DNA of 64,000 bases, from assembly GCA_030686995.1 (NCBI GenBank), contig CM060693.1, positions 114,337,728 through 114,401,727 on the forward strand. Reading direction: 5' to 3'. Positions 11,300-23,047 of the stretch are shown piece after piece. This DNA is from Artemisia argyi (Eukaryota; Streptophyta; Magnoliopsida; Asterales; Asteraceae). The translations under genes and the position numbers were made by a program. Each line of letters begins with the position of its first letter. The first letter of the stretch is position 1. The notes under the pieces are model-generated. The model worked only from the letters and a program-made list of their open reading frames with translations. It was not told the DNA's origin and searched no databases.

Positions 11300-11560
11300 C
11301 CCAAGTGTTTCCACAGGGGGTTCAAGGTTTACCACAGGGGGCGAGTCATACTGTTGCTCAAGGGGTTCACGGTCAACCACAGGGGGTTCAGTTTGGGATT
11401 ACAGGTTTGTTTCCACAAGGGGTTCCGTTTGCTGCAGGTTCTCAGCAGTCGCAGGGGTTCAATTTGCAGGTTCACAACCTGGGGTTCAATTTGGTCCAGG
11501 TATGGTTCAGCAAGGACCCTCACCAGCTGGTTTTCACCCAGGTCAAATACTAGCACCAGG
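11300..11560 (+). repeat. QGV-type repeat tract in the gag-protease linker
   Basis: Imperfect repeats of 'ccacagggggttca' encode PQGVQGLPQGA, QGVHGQPQGV, PQGV and related units. The tract carries a frameshift near 11500 that hands the frame to the protease region. Confidence 0.7.
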
Positions 11561-11636
11561 TTCACAGGGTTTGGGTCAAGAGACTCTTTTACCAAATGCC
11601 TTTACTACCACCACTCTTCAGGAACCGGCTGCTGGC

Positions 11637-12070
11637 AACTGGAATATGGATATAGTTGCAAGCTCTCACCTTAATGATTCTGTACATAGTCTTAGTTATA
11701 TTCTTAATGAGTGCATTTATCCGTCTGTTGCGGTTGGTGATGGGCGTTTCATTTCCGTCACTAACTCTGGTCATAGTATTTTGTCTACCCCTTTTCGCCC
11801 TCTTCATTTAAATAATGTTTTAATCACTCCTCACATTGTCAAAAATATAATTTTTTGCGTCAATTTGTTCGTGATAATTATTGCACTGTTGAATTTGATC
11901 CTTTTGGTTTTTCTGTGAAGGACTTCCTAACTCGACGGGTACTCCTCCGTTGTGATAGCACGGGTGATCTCTATCCTGTTACGAAGCCTTCTCCCATTCC
12001 TCAAGCATTTCTTACTAGTCAGTATACGTGGCATCAACGAATTGGACATTCAGGGAGTGAAGTGTTGCGG
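11637..12070 (+). pseudogene. Copia protease and integrase N-terminus, degenerate
   Basis: WNMDIVASSHLND stands where copia proteases have a D-[ST]-G-A-[ST]-SH motif, so the catalytic D-S/T-G reads DIV. Frames then shift near 11850 into RVLLRCDSTGDLYPV and TWHQRIGHSGSEVLR, the His pair of the integrase zinc-binding domain. A solo LTR interrupts it at 12071. Confidence 0.85.
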
Positions 12071-12435
12071 TGTGAAGATCGTTTAAGCCCATCTAGGATA
12101 TAGTAACATTGATTGCACAGCGGAATAAGAACAATAAGAACATAATCAATATTACTCCAAGGTTTTCTTTTATTGAATGTAAAAGAGACTAATACTACTA
12201 TTACACTACTACACGCTCTATGCGTTTGCTAGACTGTCATTGAAGAGACTATGAATTAATGAGATACTAATAACCAACGCCCTGCCTCCCTTTATATAAT
12301 AGAGACGCTAGGGTTTACATAAAAACCTAGCTTACTATGAAAGCTAACTAAATATTGCATCTTAGGTCCTCTTTGTTTCTTCTTTCTTCATTCTTCTTGT
12401 GGGTTTTGTAATTATCAAATTTGTAATTCCCAACA
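12071..12435 (-). mobile_element. Solo LTR inserted in the copia integrase
   Basis: A 365 bp insertion runs TGTGAAGATC...CCCAACA and splits SEVLR from RLVSSDS of the integrase. The flanks tgcgg (12066-12070) and tgtgg (12436-12440) form an imperfect 5 bp duplication. Read on the minus strand it starts TGTTGGGAATT, has a TATA box tatataaaggg near 12292 and an aataaaag signal, then ends CTTCACA, so it is an LTR in reverse orientation. No internal region remains, which implies LTR-LTR recombination. Confidence 0.8.
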
Positions 12436-12439
12436 TGTG

Positions 12440-13957
12440 GCGTCTTGTGTCTAGTGATTCTATTTCTTGTAATAAAGAGAAGCTTCCCGTTCTTTGCCAT
12501 GCTTGTCAGCTTGGTAAGCATGTAAAGCTTCCGTTTGTTAGTTCGTCTAGTTTTGTTACTTCTTGTTTTGACATTGTTCACTCGGATTTGTGGACATCCC
12601 CAATTCCTAGTCTTTCTGGTTTCAAGTATTATGTTTTTGTTTCTGGATCATTATTCTCAGTATGTTTGGGTTTATCCGTTAATGAATAAATCTGATGTTT
12701 TGTCTAAATTTCAGTTGTTTCGTGGTTATGTTCGTACTCAGTTTAAGTGTGAAATTAAATTGTTTCAGTGTGATCATGGTGGCGAGTTTGATAATACTGC
12801 CTTTCATAAATTATTTTCAACCCATGGCATCCAATTTAGATTTTCTTGTCCTCGCACATCTCAACAAAATGGAAAATCTGAACGCATGATTCGTACCATA
12901 AATAATCTTAATCGTACATTATTGTTTCAAGCCCACTTACCACCAAACTATCGGACTGAGGCTCTTAATATGGCTGTTTACTTATTTAATATATTACCTT
13001 CTTGTGCCATTAATAATGAAATACCCTTTACCCGACTTTTTGGTGCCATACCTGATTATAGTGTTCTTCGTGTTTTTGGATGCCTCTATTACCCCACATA
13101 TCGATACCAATCATAAATTAGGACCCCGTGCCACACCTGCAATATTTCTGGGACACACAGCCAATCATTTTGGCTATCGTTGTCTTGATCTTAACACCAA
13201 CATAATTATCATCTCTCGACATGTTACCTTTGATGAAACGGTTTTTCCGTTTCAAACCCATTCTTCCAAGCCCACCCCCTCATATGATTTTTTGGTAGAT
13301 TCTTCCAATCTCATTTCCACCATTATCCGCACCACCCCAATTGTTCCTGAACCAACACCATTTGTTCCTGAACCAACACCCATTGATATCCCTGCACCAC
13401 CTACACCTCAGCTAAATGATCATGTTCCTGCACCAATACCTCCTTTAACAACTTCGCCTCCACCTGTTGTATCTACTCATCCCATGGTCACACGTTCTCG
13501 TGTCGGTATTACTCATCCCAATCCTAAGTATGTTGGTCATGTGTCTACTGTTTCTCCTTTGCCTAGGTCCTATAAGGATGCTTTTAAGGATCCCAATTGG
13601 TGTAATGCTATGTATGATGAGTATAATGCACTTCTTAAGAATAAAATTTGGAATCGTGTACCTAGACCTAAGGGTGTCAATGTTGTTAGTTGTATGTGGT
13701 TATTTCGTCATAAATATTTGGCTGATGGCACTCTTAGTCGGTATAAGGCACGTCTTGTTGCCAACGGTAGCACACAGATTGAGGGGGTTGATGTTGATGA
13801 GACCTTTAGTCCGGTTGTTAAACCGGGCACCATTTGGACTGTTCTTAGCCTCGCTATTTCTCGACATTGGCGTATTCACCAGCTTGATGTCAAGAATGCT
13901 TTTTTACATGGTGATTTAGCTGAAATTGTTTATATGCATCAACCTCCCGGTTTTTAG
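12440..13957 (+). pseudogene. Copia integrase core and reverse transcriptase N-terminal half
   Basis: CHACQLGKH completes the zinc-binding domain. The DDE core follows as HSDLW, QCDHGGEF and NGKSERMIR. A frameshift near 12655 (at GS..DHYSQYVWVY) and another near 13090 (GCLYYP to the [10 protein letters not shown] frame) break it. Then come the [14 protein letters not shown] integrase tail, a Pro-rich linker ([13 protein letters not shown]) and the RT start ([36 protein letters not shown]). The frame ends at 13957. Confidence 0.92.
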
Positions 13958-14990
13958 GGAACCAGAGCATCCGGATTATGTTTTTTTGTTATAGAGGTCT
14001 CTTTATGGTCTTAAGCAGGCACCTCGGGCATGGTTTCAGCGGTTTGCTGCTTACATTACTACTGTTGGGTTTACTCCGAGTCGTTGTGACTCTTCTTTGT
14101 TTATTTACAGACAGGGTTATGATACTGCTTTTCTGTTACTATATGTAGATGATATTGTGCTCTTAACTATTTTTTGGGTGTGTCGGTTACGCGTGACTCT
14201 TCTGGGATGTTTTTGTCACAGCGTAAGTATGTTATGAAGATTTTGGAGCGTGCACATATGGTTAGCTGTAACCCTTCTCGGACTCCTGTTGACACTGAGT
14301 ATAAATTGGGTGATGATGGTGATCCGGTTTCTAATCCTAAGTTATATCGGAGTCTTGCAGGTTCTCTTCAGTATCTCACATTCACTAGACCTGATATTAC
14401 ATATGTTGTGCAGCAGGTTTGCCTCTATATGCATAATCCTCGAGAGCCTCATTTCAATGATCTCAAACGAATTTTCAGGTATGTTCAGGGAACTCTGGCT
14501 TATGGTTTACAATTATTTTCTTCCACTACTGCGTCCTTGGTTGCTTATTCGGATGCTGATTGGGCTGGTTGCCCTACTACTCGCCGGTCTTCATCAGGTT
14601 ATTGTGTTTTTCTTGGCAACAACCTACTATCCTGGTCCTCTAAGCGTCAGCCAACGCTTTCTCGTTCCAGTGCTGAGGTTGAGTATCGTGGTGTTGCAAA
14701 CGTTGTAGCTGAGACATGTTGGCTTTGAAATTTACTTCGTCAACTTCATACACCTTTGTCCTCCGCTACTATTGTTTATTGTGATAATGTGAGTGCAATG
14801 TATTTGTCCTCTAATCCTGTTCAGCATCAGCGGACAAAGCACATTGAGTTGATATTCATTTTGTTCGTGATTTAGTTGCTACTGGTCAAGTTCGAGTTCT
14901 GCATGTTCCTTCTCGGTTTCAGTATGCTGATATTTTTACCAAAGGGTTGTCGTCTGCCTTGTTTGCTGAGTTTCGTGATAGCTTGAATGT
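13958..14990 (+). pseudogene. Copia RT palm with internal deletion, and RNase H
   Basis: RSLYGLKQAPRAWFQRF precedes the catalytic YVDD (14142-14153). Directly afterwards the text jumps to YFLGVSVTRDSSG, so the ~30 residues normally lying between YVDDIVL and the YFLG motif are missing. RNase H follows (YSDADWAGC; SSAEVEYRG; YCDNVSAMYLSSNP), with a stop near 14728 and a frame change around 14860. Confidence 0.92.
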
Positions 14991-15021
14991 TCGGTCTCCT
15001 CCCGCTCAAACTGCGGGGGAG

Positions 15022-15145
15022 TGTTAGACGCTTAGTCTTTGGGTATAGGCCCATATGTAGTTAGGCACGTCATATTGTATCCTATATATATTGTAATATG
15101 TACATAACTTTGGCATTCAATTAAATCGATTATCTCCAACTTACA
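15022..15145 (+). repeat. 3' LTR of the Ale-like copia element
   Basis: 124 bp, TGTTAGACG...CTTACA, directly after the polypurine tract and directly before the atata target duplication. It lacks the 14 bp telomere-like excess of the 5' LTR. Confidence 0.92.
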
Positions 15146-15331
15146 ATATACTCTTAAGATTTTTTTTTTGTAAATTACTTTATACAAAATATATGAATGG
15201 ATTAAGTTTTAAATGTATTTTCATTGCTTATAATTTTTATCAAATACTATATAACACAAGTAAAAATATTTAAGTTCAAAGTTGATAAAGGAAGACTTGA
15301 AAAGTCAAACATGAACATTTAATGTGGGACG

Positions 15332-16671
15332 TGATAACACCCTAATTATACATATTCTCGGGCATAATATTATATGTTTTATTATCATTTAGTGTGAACT
15401 TTCGATACTTAATAGCATGAAATGAATGAAGGTTCACTCTTGAATGCTCTAAAGCAAGAAATATCAAAAAGACAACTATTTTAGCAATCGAAGTAAATAA
15501 ATAAGAAGTCTATTATATTAGTCCTTTCTTCCAAGCCAAGTATGCCGGTTTTCCAAGTCATGTGCACCGCACTTGTTCTCTCGGTCAAGAAAGTCAAGAA
15601 GTAGTTTTTAATAAAAGTTCGCCGGTTTTGTATCCGATGTGTGCCATACTTCCTCTACATTTATGAAACTTTGGCGCCAAGAAAATAGCTAAGTGCGCCG
15701 CACTTACAATCGATGTACGCCGTACTTTGCCTATCAGAAGCCTATAAATAGAGCTCATTTGCAAGCATTTTAAGTCTCCACTATATAACCAATTTCCACT
15801 AAGTCATGAAAAGAAGTACTCCATGATCCTGAGACAGAAGACGTGAACGAATCAGACAAGGATGTTATATACTTGTTGGTGTTGAACTCTTGGTTACTTG
15901 TGATACTAGTGTAATCCATTTGATCATTCCAATCCATATGTCTCTTGTTTACTATTTAATCATTTCTGTTGACATGAACTCATTAGACATGAGAGGCTAA
16001 ACCTCTTATGATTGCTTGGATATGTTTTAATAATAAAGTGAATTATGATTATGCTTTGATCTTTATCAATTTCAAGTTTATGCTGTGAACTATTGTGTCC
16101 CTAGTTTTATTACGTTTGTTATTAAAACTAATTGAATTTAACTTGTTGGGATAGGTCAAAAGAACCAATTTGTTACATGCAATTCTAGATACTTGTCTGC
16201 ATTTCAGCCTTTGAAATGAGAAATTCACTTAGGAGAATCAATAATAATCTAGACTAGATATATAATACTATCTTGAGAGAAGTCTCTTGGTAGATTTTCA
16301 TAAATCTTGAATTGAACCTAACAAACTATGAAATTGCTCTTTTGACGAAAATGGCGAAGTTATAAGTTGTACTCTACTCATATTATCAAATTAAGATCAA
16401 ATATAAGCATTGTCACTCAATTATCTAACCTATCCAAGCAATCATTCATTTTATCATTTGAATTCTCCATATTACCTTTATCGCTATTTGTTAACTATTG
16501 TTTTGTTTACTAATCATTTATACTTAATCCGAATGAACTAAGTCCTTGTGGATACGACCTGGTCTTACCTAAATCTTATATTACCAATGAGGGTTATAAT
16601 TTACCCGTGTGTTTGGTTTATTAAAATCGGTGAAACTAGTATTATAAATTTAAAGCTTTCCTTACACATCA
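15332..16671 (+). mobile_element. Solo Ty3/gypsy LTR, 1340 bp
   Basis: Starts TGATAACACC, ends CTTACACATCA, and is flanked by a perfect 5 bp duplication ggacg (15327-15331 and 16672-16676). The 'ccttgtggatacgacc' near the 3' end is typical of Athila/Tat gypsy LTRs. At 15540-15730 it carries a cluster of odd palindromes (aagtgcgccgcactt and variants). No internal region is present. Confidence 0.85.
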
Positions 16672-16676
16672 GGACG

Positions 16677-17272
16677 TAGAGAGTATTCAGTTGCGATGTT
16701 GTTACGATTACCGTTTCAATAACTAGGCTGATTAAATATTTTATATTTTTACCTTAATTTTGTTCCCTATCTTGTTGTAGACTCTAGTTCTTAGTGAGGC
16801 CGATTTATTTCCCGTTAGTGTTACATACATACCTCACTATTGGTTATTTGACAGGCAACTACGTATCGAATAACATTCTTAATATGTCGCAATACATTCA
16901 CAATCTGTTGTAAACTGCAAAGTTATAAAGAAAATAAAAATAAATAATAACATACATGAAAACCCATTAACCCGCCATCACAGTAGTGTGAATTACGATT
17001 AGTGGTGAAATGGAAAAGTAAAGAAAGATTGTAATAAATTAAAGCTGAAAAAAAGGACATTGAAATGTAATATAATGCTAAAAATGATTAGCGATGTGAT
17101 TTTACCCAGGAAAGATGAAAATTGGAGGAAAAATGATTTCGTAATGTATCGTAGGTTGACATGTCATATTTTGTCCTATGTCGCAGGTTTCGCAAATGGG
17201 AGAGAAATCACAAAAACTAGTAGAAAAGTACGATGTCAGAAAGCTAATGTTAGCATTGAAATTAAAATCATA
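16677..17272. other. Flank between the solo LTR and the Helitron stack
   Basis: AT-rich with no recognised feature. An 82-codon frame at 17060-17308 has no family resemblance and crosses into the duplicated flank. The last bases (aaaatcata) form the uninterrupted left side of the duplicated sequence that starts at 17273. Confidence 0.45.
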
Positions 17273-17705
17273 TTTTTACCAATATGCCACAAAGACTCTT
17301 GTGCTTGAGTATTTTGGGCATCATCATATTATCATATTTAACATATTTTATTTAGCAAAAAAGTAAAATAAAAATGACGACGATTATCTTTAAACGTATT
17401 ATCAGTACTAGAGGAAAATTTGAGAAAATATATAATTAAGAAATGAGAAAAAAAATAAAAATAAAAATATATACATTGAGAAGTAAGGTGAAAATAAGGC
17501 CAAAAGATTAACCTTCAAAAATAACAAAATTTTGTAAATCCCATTTCGTCCGGAATAGAAGTGAAACGGACGGACGAAATGACGTGAGCAGTAGCAGTGA
17601 GTTGTGAGCAGTAGCAGTGAGCTGTGAGCAGTAGCAGTGAGCTGTGAGCAGTAGCTGTGATCACTGATCACCGCTAACAGCTTTTTAAAGAAACATTAGA
17701 AAAAT
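17273..17705 (+). repeat. Duplicated flank, copy A
   Basis: Copy A is homologous over its full length to 33086-33530, at roughly 88-90% by eye with several indels. It starts tttttaccaatatgcc and ends aacattagaaaaat. Near 17585-17660 it holds a short-period repeat (gtgagcagtagca, 3-4 units). Its left border lines up exactly with the base after the Helitron 3' end at 33085. Confidence 0.85.
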
Positions 17706-17722
17706 AAGCAGTAACGAGGTAA

Positions 17723-18339
17723 TTTCATTATGTATTTTCAATCACATTTGCTGAAAATTTTTATATCCGTCGGGTATTCTTATGATTGTTGTTGCTATTG
17801 CAGGAACTTTGAGTGCACACACCAATCAATGACAATACTTTATGTGAAAATAATAGACACCCCGCAAGCAATTAACCAACTTCAGCATTCAAAACTCCCG
17901 TGGCTAACATTGGTAGTAATGAGCCTGATGCTAACACCAGTATAGGTTAGCTGGCTTTGTCTTTTATAAGTTTTCAATGACACTCTATCCAATGACATGT
18001 TGGACTGCAGATTTGTTAAATTTTGGCATTCTAGCAGCTATAGTTGAATCGCTGCAAAATGTTAGCACAAATTCAAGTGTACCCAAACAGTCACAACCCG
18101 CGGGTCACATTTTTTCCAAATCATTAACAGCAGGTAAGTTAACCTCAGGTTTTGGTTACCATTATGCGCCTATTACGGTTATTTCAGACTGCGTTCCAGA
18201 TTTCATTATGTATTTCAAATCACATTTGCTGAAATTTTAGATTCCCGTCTGCCATTTTTAAGATTGCTGCTGTTATTGCAGCCACTTCAATGCGCACACC
18301 AATAAATGCAATACTTTGTGTGAAAATAATAGGCCGTCC
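17723..18339 (+). repeat. Pair of ~140 bp direct repeats inside the Helitron body
   Basis: 17723-17864 and 18201-18339 align from tttcattatgtatt, through cacatttgctgaaa and gcacaccaat, to gtgaaaataatag. A third, shorter partial match begins near 18352 (gaggtaacttgatta). They may be duplicated exon/intron pieces of a captured gene; the units have intron-like 'ttattgcag' motifs. Confidence 0.55.
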
Positions 18340-18809
18340 CCTTTACCAACTCGAGGTAACTTGATTACTTATTTTCAGTGACAGTTATTCCCCGTTGTTT
18401 GCAGTATCCTTTTTCACTTATGTATCTTCTATTCTTACATACATGTACAGGGCAGCTGTCAGAATATACGTATCTAGGAAATTGTCACTAGGTTTGGGAT
18501 GCATTGTTTTGGTACGAGGAACGGCTGAAATCATTTTCCACACACACATCTGCAATACCATCTATTGTTGTGAATTTAAGAAATGTGTGACAATGGTCAC
18601 ACGATAAATGTGTTTGGTATTAAAGAGTAAGCATCAAAAGTGGCTTGATCAGGTTGTATATTTAAGTGTTAATCAGATGATTCAAGATGGCTAAGCTGCT
18701 TTTCACTATGGTCGAGTGGGTTTAGATTTGATCTTAAAATACAATTGTTATAGTTGACTAAACAGTCAACTTTTTCAAACATAACTTCTTATAGATCAAA
18801 GGAACATTG

Positions 18810-19284
18810 TGATGAGGACAAGATTGAAGATCAGGCAAAGTAGGTGTCGTTTAAATTACGGCGTAAACTTGAAGCCTTAATTACGCCATAATCTATCTAT
18901 CATTAAGTTTATTTTAGTAGTCTTGTTTAGTTACGACGTATCTGGTTTTCTAGTTACTCCGTAACTTGTCTTATTTTTCATATTAGCTACGGAGTCCAAG
19001 TTACGCCGTAACTGGTTTTACTACTGACGCCGTAACTCAAGTCGAGGGTCAGTTTCCTTATTATGTTTAAGTCGGTTCTAAACGATTTTAGGTTACTTTC
19101 TCCCTAAGTTTGGCTTCCATATAAATATAGGGCTTGGGTTTATTGTTTTGTATTCCTGGAAATCATCAATAAATTGTGTTTTAGAGTCTATCTCTTGTTT
19201 TGGGTTTTATTCCCTTGAGGTGTGCCTCTTATATCACACTTGGATTAGGGTTTATCTAAATTCGCTTCCGTGCGTCATGCGTCA
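18810..19284 (+). repeat. LTR A of the short gypsy element
   Basis: 475 bp. It contains seven copies of an odd palindrome of the type ttacggcgtaa at 18850-19035, then a TATA box atataaatat near 19120. LTR B matches it but lacks about 40 bp including the TATA box. Confidence 0.88.
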
Positions 19285-20391
19285 GTTAGCATCAGAGACA
19301 CGTTGTATCCTAGTGGTAAGTGGTGTAGAAGGTTCTACGTCAATTAAACATCTAGTGCTTGTTAGTATCCTAGATGGTTAATGGTGTAGAAGATTCAAAA
19401 ATCCATACTGTTGGTGGGGTATGGTCTGGAGAGTACATAGATCATGGTTTTACCAAATCTAAGAAAGAACTTGACAGGTGTTACACTATGCTAGAAGAAC
19501 TACGTTCTATGATCGTAGGTGGGGCATTAATCCACAAGAATCAGGAGGGTAGCAATTATGGAGGTCCAAGAATTCGTCCAACCTAACTAGCTGCCTTAGG
19601 GCAATTGGCCACCAACTACCGCAAAAGCGCGCAGTTGACCAAGTCAAAGCTTAAAGGTGGGGGTTCGAATCCGGACTCCAACTTGGTCAGCCAGTGTTGC
19701 CTAGGTAATTTACCGGGATATGCCTTCCTTGTTGGGTGGGGGGCTCGGTACCAAAAAGGTATACGGACTTGAGATGGTTCCGCCAAATACCATTTTTTTT
19801 AGAATTCGTCCACCCTTAGGCGACTTCGAAGGCAATTGTGCAAGCAACCAATCCACGTTCAACAATGGAAGAGTTGAAAGATGGAAGGATGGAAAGAAGG
19901 ATGATCGGGTGTATACAACCAAGATTTTTCGTTCAAGAATTCTAATCAATAATTCGGTATGTTCTTTAATTTGGTTTCAAGAAAATTGGTAGATTTCCAG
20001 AATTACCAATGGAGATTTGTCCAATTGAAGGTTACCAAGTTTGAGGGTTCCGGTGACCATTGGAAAATTCTATAAAGTAGATGTACTTTGTATTGTGGAT
20101 GATTTTGATGATTGTGATATTTTGTTGGGAAAACCTTGGGTAAATGAGGTTAAGGGCATGTATGATTTTCAAAAAAATCATTATCTTTTCTCATGTGAAG
20201 GAAAAATGATTGCTTTGGTTCCACCCAAAGTCAAACCAAATTTTTCAAAACCCGAGGTTAAGGAAGAAGAAAAGATTGTGAAGGTTAAAGTTGTTGAAGA
20301 GCATGTTGAGAAAATCCAAGAATCTAAAGTCTATCCACAACATGAAGACAAGATTTCAACTTTCGTGTTGGAAAGTGGAAACAACAAGTAA
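19285..20391 (+). pseudogene. Gag-protease remnant of the short gypsy element
   Basis: The first part (19374-19583, resuming at 19801-19992 after a SINE) encodes a charged Gag-like stretch (KKELDRCYTMLEELRSM; ERWKDGKKDD). The second part, 20041-20391, encodes VPVTIGKFYKVDVLCIVDD and DILLGKPWVNEV, the C-terminal half of a gypsy retropepsin (the D[IL]LLGRPW block), then a Lys/Glu-rich tail. The catalytic D-[ST]-G half is not seen. There is no intact ORF. Confidence 0.75.
19584..19800 (+). mobile_element. tRNA-derived SINE with 15 bp target duplication
   Basis: 217 bp flanked by agaattcgtccaacc (19569-19583) and agaattcgtccaccc (19801-19815), 14 of 15 identical. A pol III B-box ggttcgaatcc lies at 19662-19672 with A-box-like sequence upstream, and the element ends in a run of T (19793-19800), as many plant SINEs do. 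It splits the Gag-like reading frame, whose RIRP residues occur on both sides because of the duplication. Confidence 0.85.
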
Positions 20392-20814
20392 AGTTGGTAC
20401 CTTGAAGGCTTATGAAGAAGAAGTTATGGGTTTTAATAGTGATGAAGATGTAAAGGATTTTGATGGTGCGCTAAGCATGGATTTCGAAGGCATCAAAGAT
20501 TTAAAGGTTTGTGATTTTGATTATGAGTTAAATTTAAATATGATTATCACAAATCCAATGAAGGTTTCAATGGTAAACAAAGAAGTTAATTTTGTTTTAA
20601 TTGAAGACTTGGTGATCATTGATAAGGAGTTCATAACTCAATGTTCTAATTCATATGTGGATCAATGGGAGTGTGGTAGATGTGTTAAAAATATGAAGGT
20701 TCTCGTGTTAATGTTAAGCACAAATCTACTGATGACAAGGTTCGTCGTGAGAAGGTGTTCGAGGTAGATGAAGCCTTTGATAGTGAGAACGAGTTCTTTC
20801 TAAAGTGAGGGGGA
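20392..20814 (+). pseudogene. Acidic open stretch downstream of the protease remnant
   Basis: A frame at 20291-20767 overlaps the protease tail and encodes an acidic stretch (NSDEDVKDFDGALSMDFEGIKDLKV) of no known family. It is probably the linker left after the pol deletion. A polypurine tract (20801-20814) ends the internal region. Confidence 0.4.
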
Positions 20815-21246
20815 ATGATGAGTACAAGATTGATTATCGGGCAAAGTAGGTGTCGTTTAAATTACGGCGTAAACTTGAAGCCTTAATTACGCCGTAATCT
20901 ATCTATCGTTAAGTTTATTTTAGTAGTCTTGTTTAGTTACGACGTAACTAGTTTTCCAATTACTCCGTAACTTGTCTTATTTTTCATATTAGCTACGGAG
21001 TCCAAGTTACGCCGTAACTGGTTTTGCCACTGACGTCGTAACTCAAGTCGAGGGTCAGTTTCCTTATTATGTTTAAGTCGGTTCTAGACGATTTTAGGTT
21101 GGGTTTATTGTTTTGTATTCCTGGAAATCATTAATAAATTGTGTTTTAGAGTCTATCTCTTGTTTTGGGTTTTATTCCCTTGAGGTGTGCCTCGTATATC
21201 ACCCTTGGATTAGGGTTTATCTAAATTCGCTTCAGCGCGTCCTGCG
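20815..21246 (+). repeat. LTR B of the short gypsy element, interrupted by the LARD
   Basis: Aligns to LTR A from TGATGAG to the ctgcg at 21242-21246, where the LARD is inserted. The last bases (tta) follow at 32913-32915. About 40 bp between aggtt and gggtttattg, including the TATA box of LTR A, are missing. Confidence 0.88.
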
Positions 21247-22456
21247 TGTAAACTCCCGTAAATTTCCCTATAAATAGTAAAAGTAAATCAAAGACTAATA
21301 TATCATTACGTTAATTAATAACGTTTTTACCAATAACAAATTTAGTTTTTATTTTATCTTTATCAAATATGCTATGTTACTTAAAAATCACTACGATATT
21401 CATGATCCCTGTTTGCTTGGAACGATGCTCACACATGTACCACTATAGTCTAAAATCGCGAGAATATTAAAAATTTCTTTTATTCGTTACGAACCTGCAT
21501 TTTCAGGACATTTTTCAAATTTACTATTTATCGGTTACTATTCACCAAACACTATTCATCATTTCACTATTCATCGTTTTTGGAGTCGGTTAGTGATATT
21601 GAGATGTTTTTCAAAAGTTTTACTATTCACGAAACACTATTCACAAAACACTATTCACTCTCGGACTCACATAAACTAAATCTTAACTAAACTTTTGAAA
21701 TTAAAATTAACTTTCCTAATCAAATTTATTTTTACTAAACCTAATTACACTAATCGGACCCTTAATTATTTCCTTAGCCCATTTCTTTTCTTGGCCTCTT
21801 ACTATTCACAGCCCAAAACCCATCAAGCCCATTTTTCTTTCTTTTGCTTTTCATTTCACTCGACTAGTACCAACTAGAAACGAGCTTAGTATGCTCGAAT
21901 CTTACACACGACACCCCTATAATTTTTACACATACTCGTTCCTCCCCTAGCCAACAATTAGAGTGTCGATTTTTAGCTTCTCACATCGAGTCTAGATACG
22001 TTTTTACTAGGCAAAGCAATTGTCCAAAAACAATTTCATACGTTTTTCAACTAATCCAAAACTAAACCGTTTTGAACCCCGTTTGTTTCTATTAAGTCCT
22101 AAAACCATTTCTAAACTAAATCTAATGTCTAAGTATTACCTTGATTAATCATCTCCAGTCCTAAGCAAAGATTACAAATCGATTACCAAATAAAAAGAGT
22201 AGTCGACATATGTTTTAAAAACAAAATGTACTTCCTTGATTCATGCACACTCCATTTCATATTTTAATCATCTAGGCCAAGTACTACAATCTTATTAAAA
22301 TGTATTTCGCAAGTACCATACTCTTTTAAATTGCCAAAACCTACGTTTTCTTTTGATGAAGCATGTCGACACCATAAGAAACCAAAACATAGAGTAACTT
22401 GTTTACTTGTACAACTTTAGGACTTTTGGATACAAGTAATAATCAAATCACATTAA

Positions 22457-23047
22457 GGGGCTGTTTGATAAAATAAAATAATTTAGCGCTGAATGATTTT
22501 GTTCTCTGAATGATTTAGAAGCTCTGTAAGATTAGGTTTCGCTTGTTTGATAGTTAGTCTGAATCAACATTCTGAATGACTAAAATTACTATTTTTATTT
22601 TTATCATAACAATCATTTTATGGTTATTATACGGGTATAGGAGTATTTTGTTTTCCTTTCACTTTAACAATAACAAGAATAAAAAATATTCAACAATTAC
22701 GAGAACCACAAGAGGAACACGACAATTTTAACAACTAGCCCTGAATTATTAATTTATCATATACCTCAACAGGAACACAACAATTTTGACCACTAGCAGA
22801 AAATTATTTACTATATACCTCAAGAAGAACACGACAAATTTGACATAGTAATAAAATAAGTTATAAAAGTATACAGAGTAATTTCAATCGCTGACACTGA
22901 ATGGTTTAGGACCATATATTTGCAGAATCGGTCAGTGTTAATTCTGTCATTCAAAGGTGATAGAATCTCCCAATCAAACACGCTGTGTTCTGCCTGATTC
23001 ATCATTAAGTGCAGGCCCATTCTATTAAGTGGGTATCAAACACCCCC
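22457..23047. mobile_element. Tourist-like MITE inside the LARD 5' LTR
   Basis: TIRs GGGGCTGTTTGATA and TATCAAACACCCCC with TAA on both sides (22454-22456 and 23048-23050). The other LTR has the empty site (cacattaaagtttagat near 30375), so insertion followed the LARD. It has no coding capacity. Confidence 0.92.

Larger units (their letters stand above)
9685..15145 (+). mobile_element. Ty1/copia retrotransposon (Ale/Retrofit-like), degenerate
   Basis: LTRs of 138 bp (9685-9822) and 124 bp (15022-15145) start TGTTAGAC and end TTACA. The 5 bp target duplication atata (9680-9684 and 15146-15150) is perfect. Primer binding site tggtatcaaacc at 9823-9834 pairs with initiator tRNA-Met; polypurine tract ctgcgggggag ends at 15021. 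Very short LTRs plus TLSRSSAEVEYR in the RNase H suggest the Ale/Retrofit lineage. The order is gag, protease, integrase, RT, RNase H. Several frameshifts, an RT deletion and an inserted solo LTR make it non-functional. Confidence 0.93.

Noticed and set aside
17060..17308. 82-codon ORF upstream of the Helitron stack
   Set aside because: No family, no splice context, and it crosses the border of the duplicated flank.
19662..19672. Possible tRNA gene (pol III B-box)
   Set aside because: The element has a target duplication and T tail and no cloverleaf, so it is a SINE. The same applies to the B-box near 35475 in NDUFS4 intron 1.
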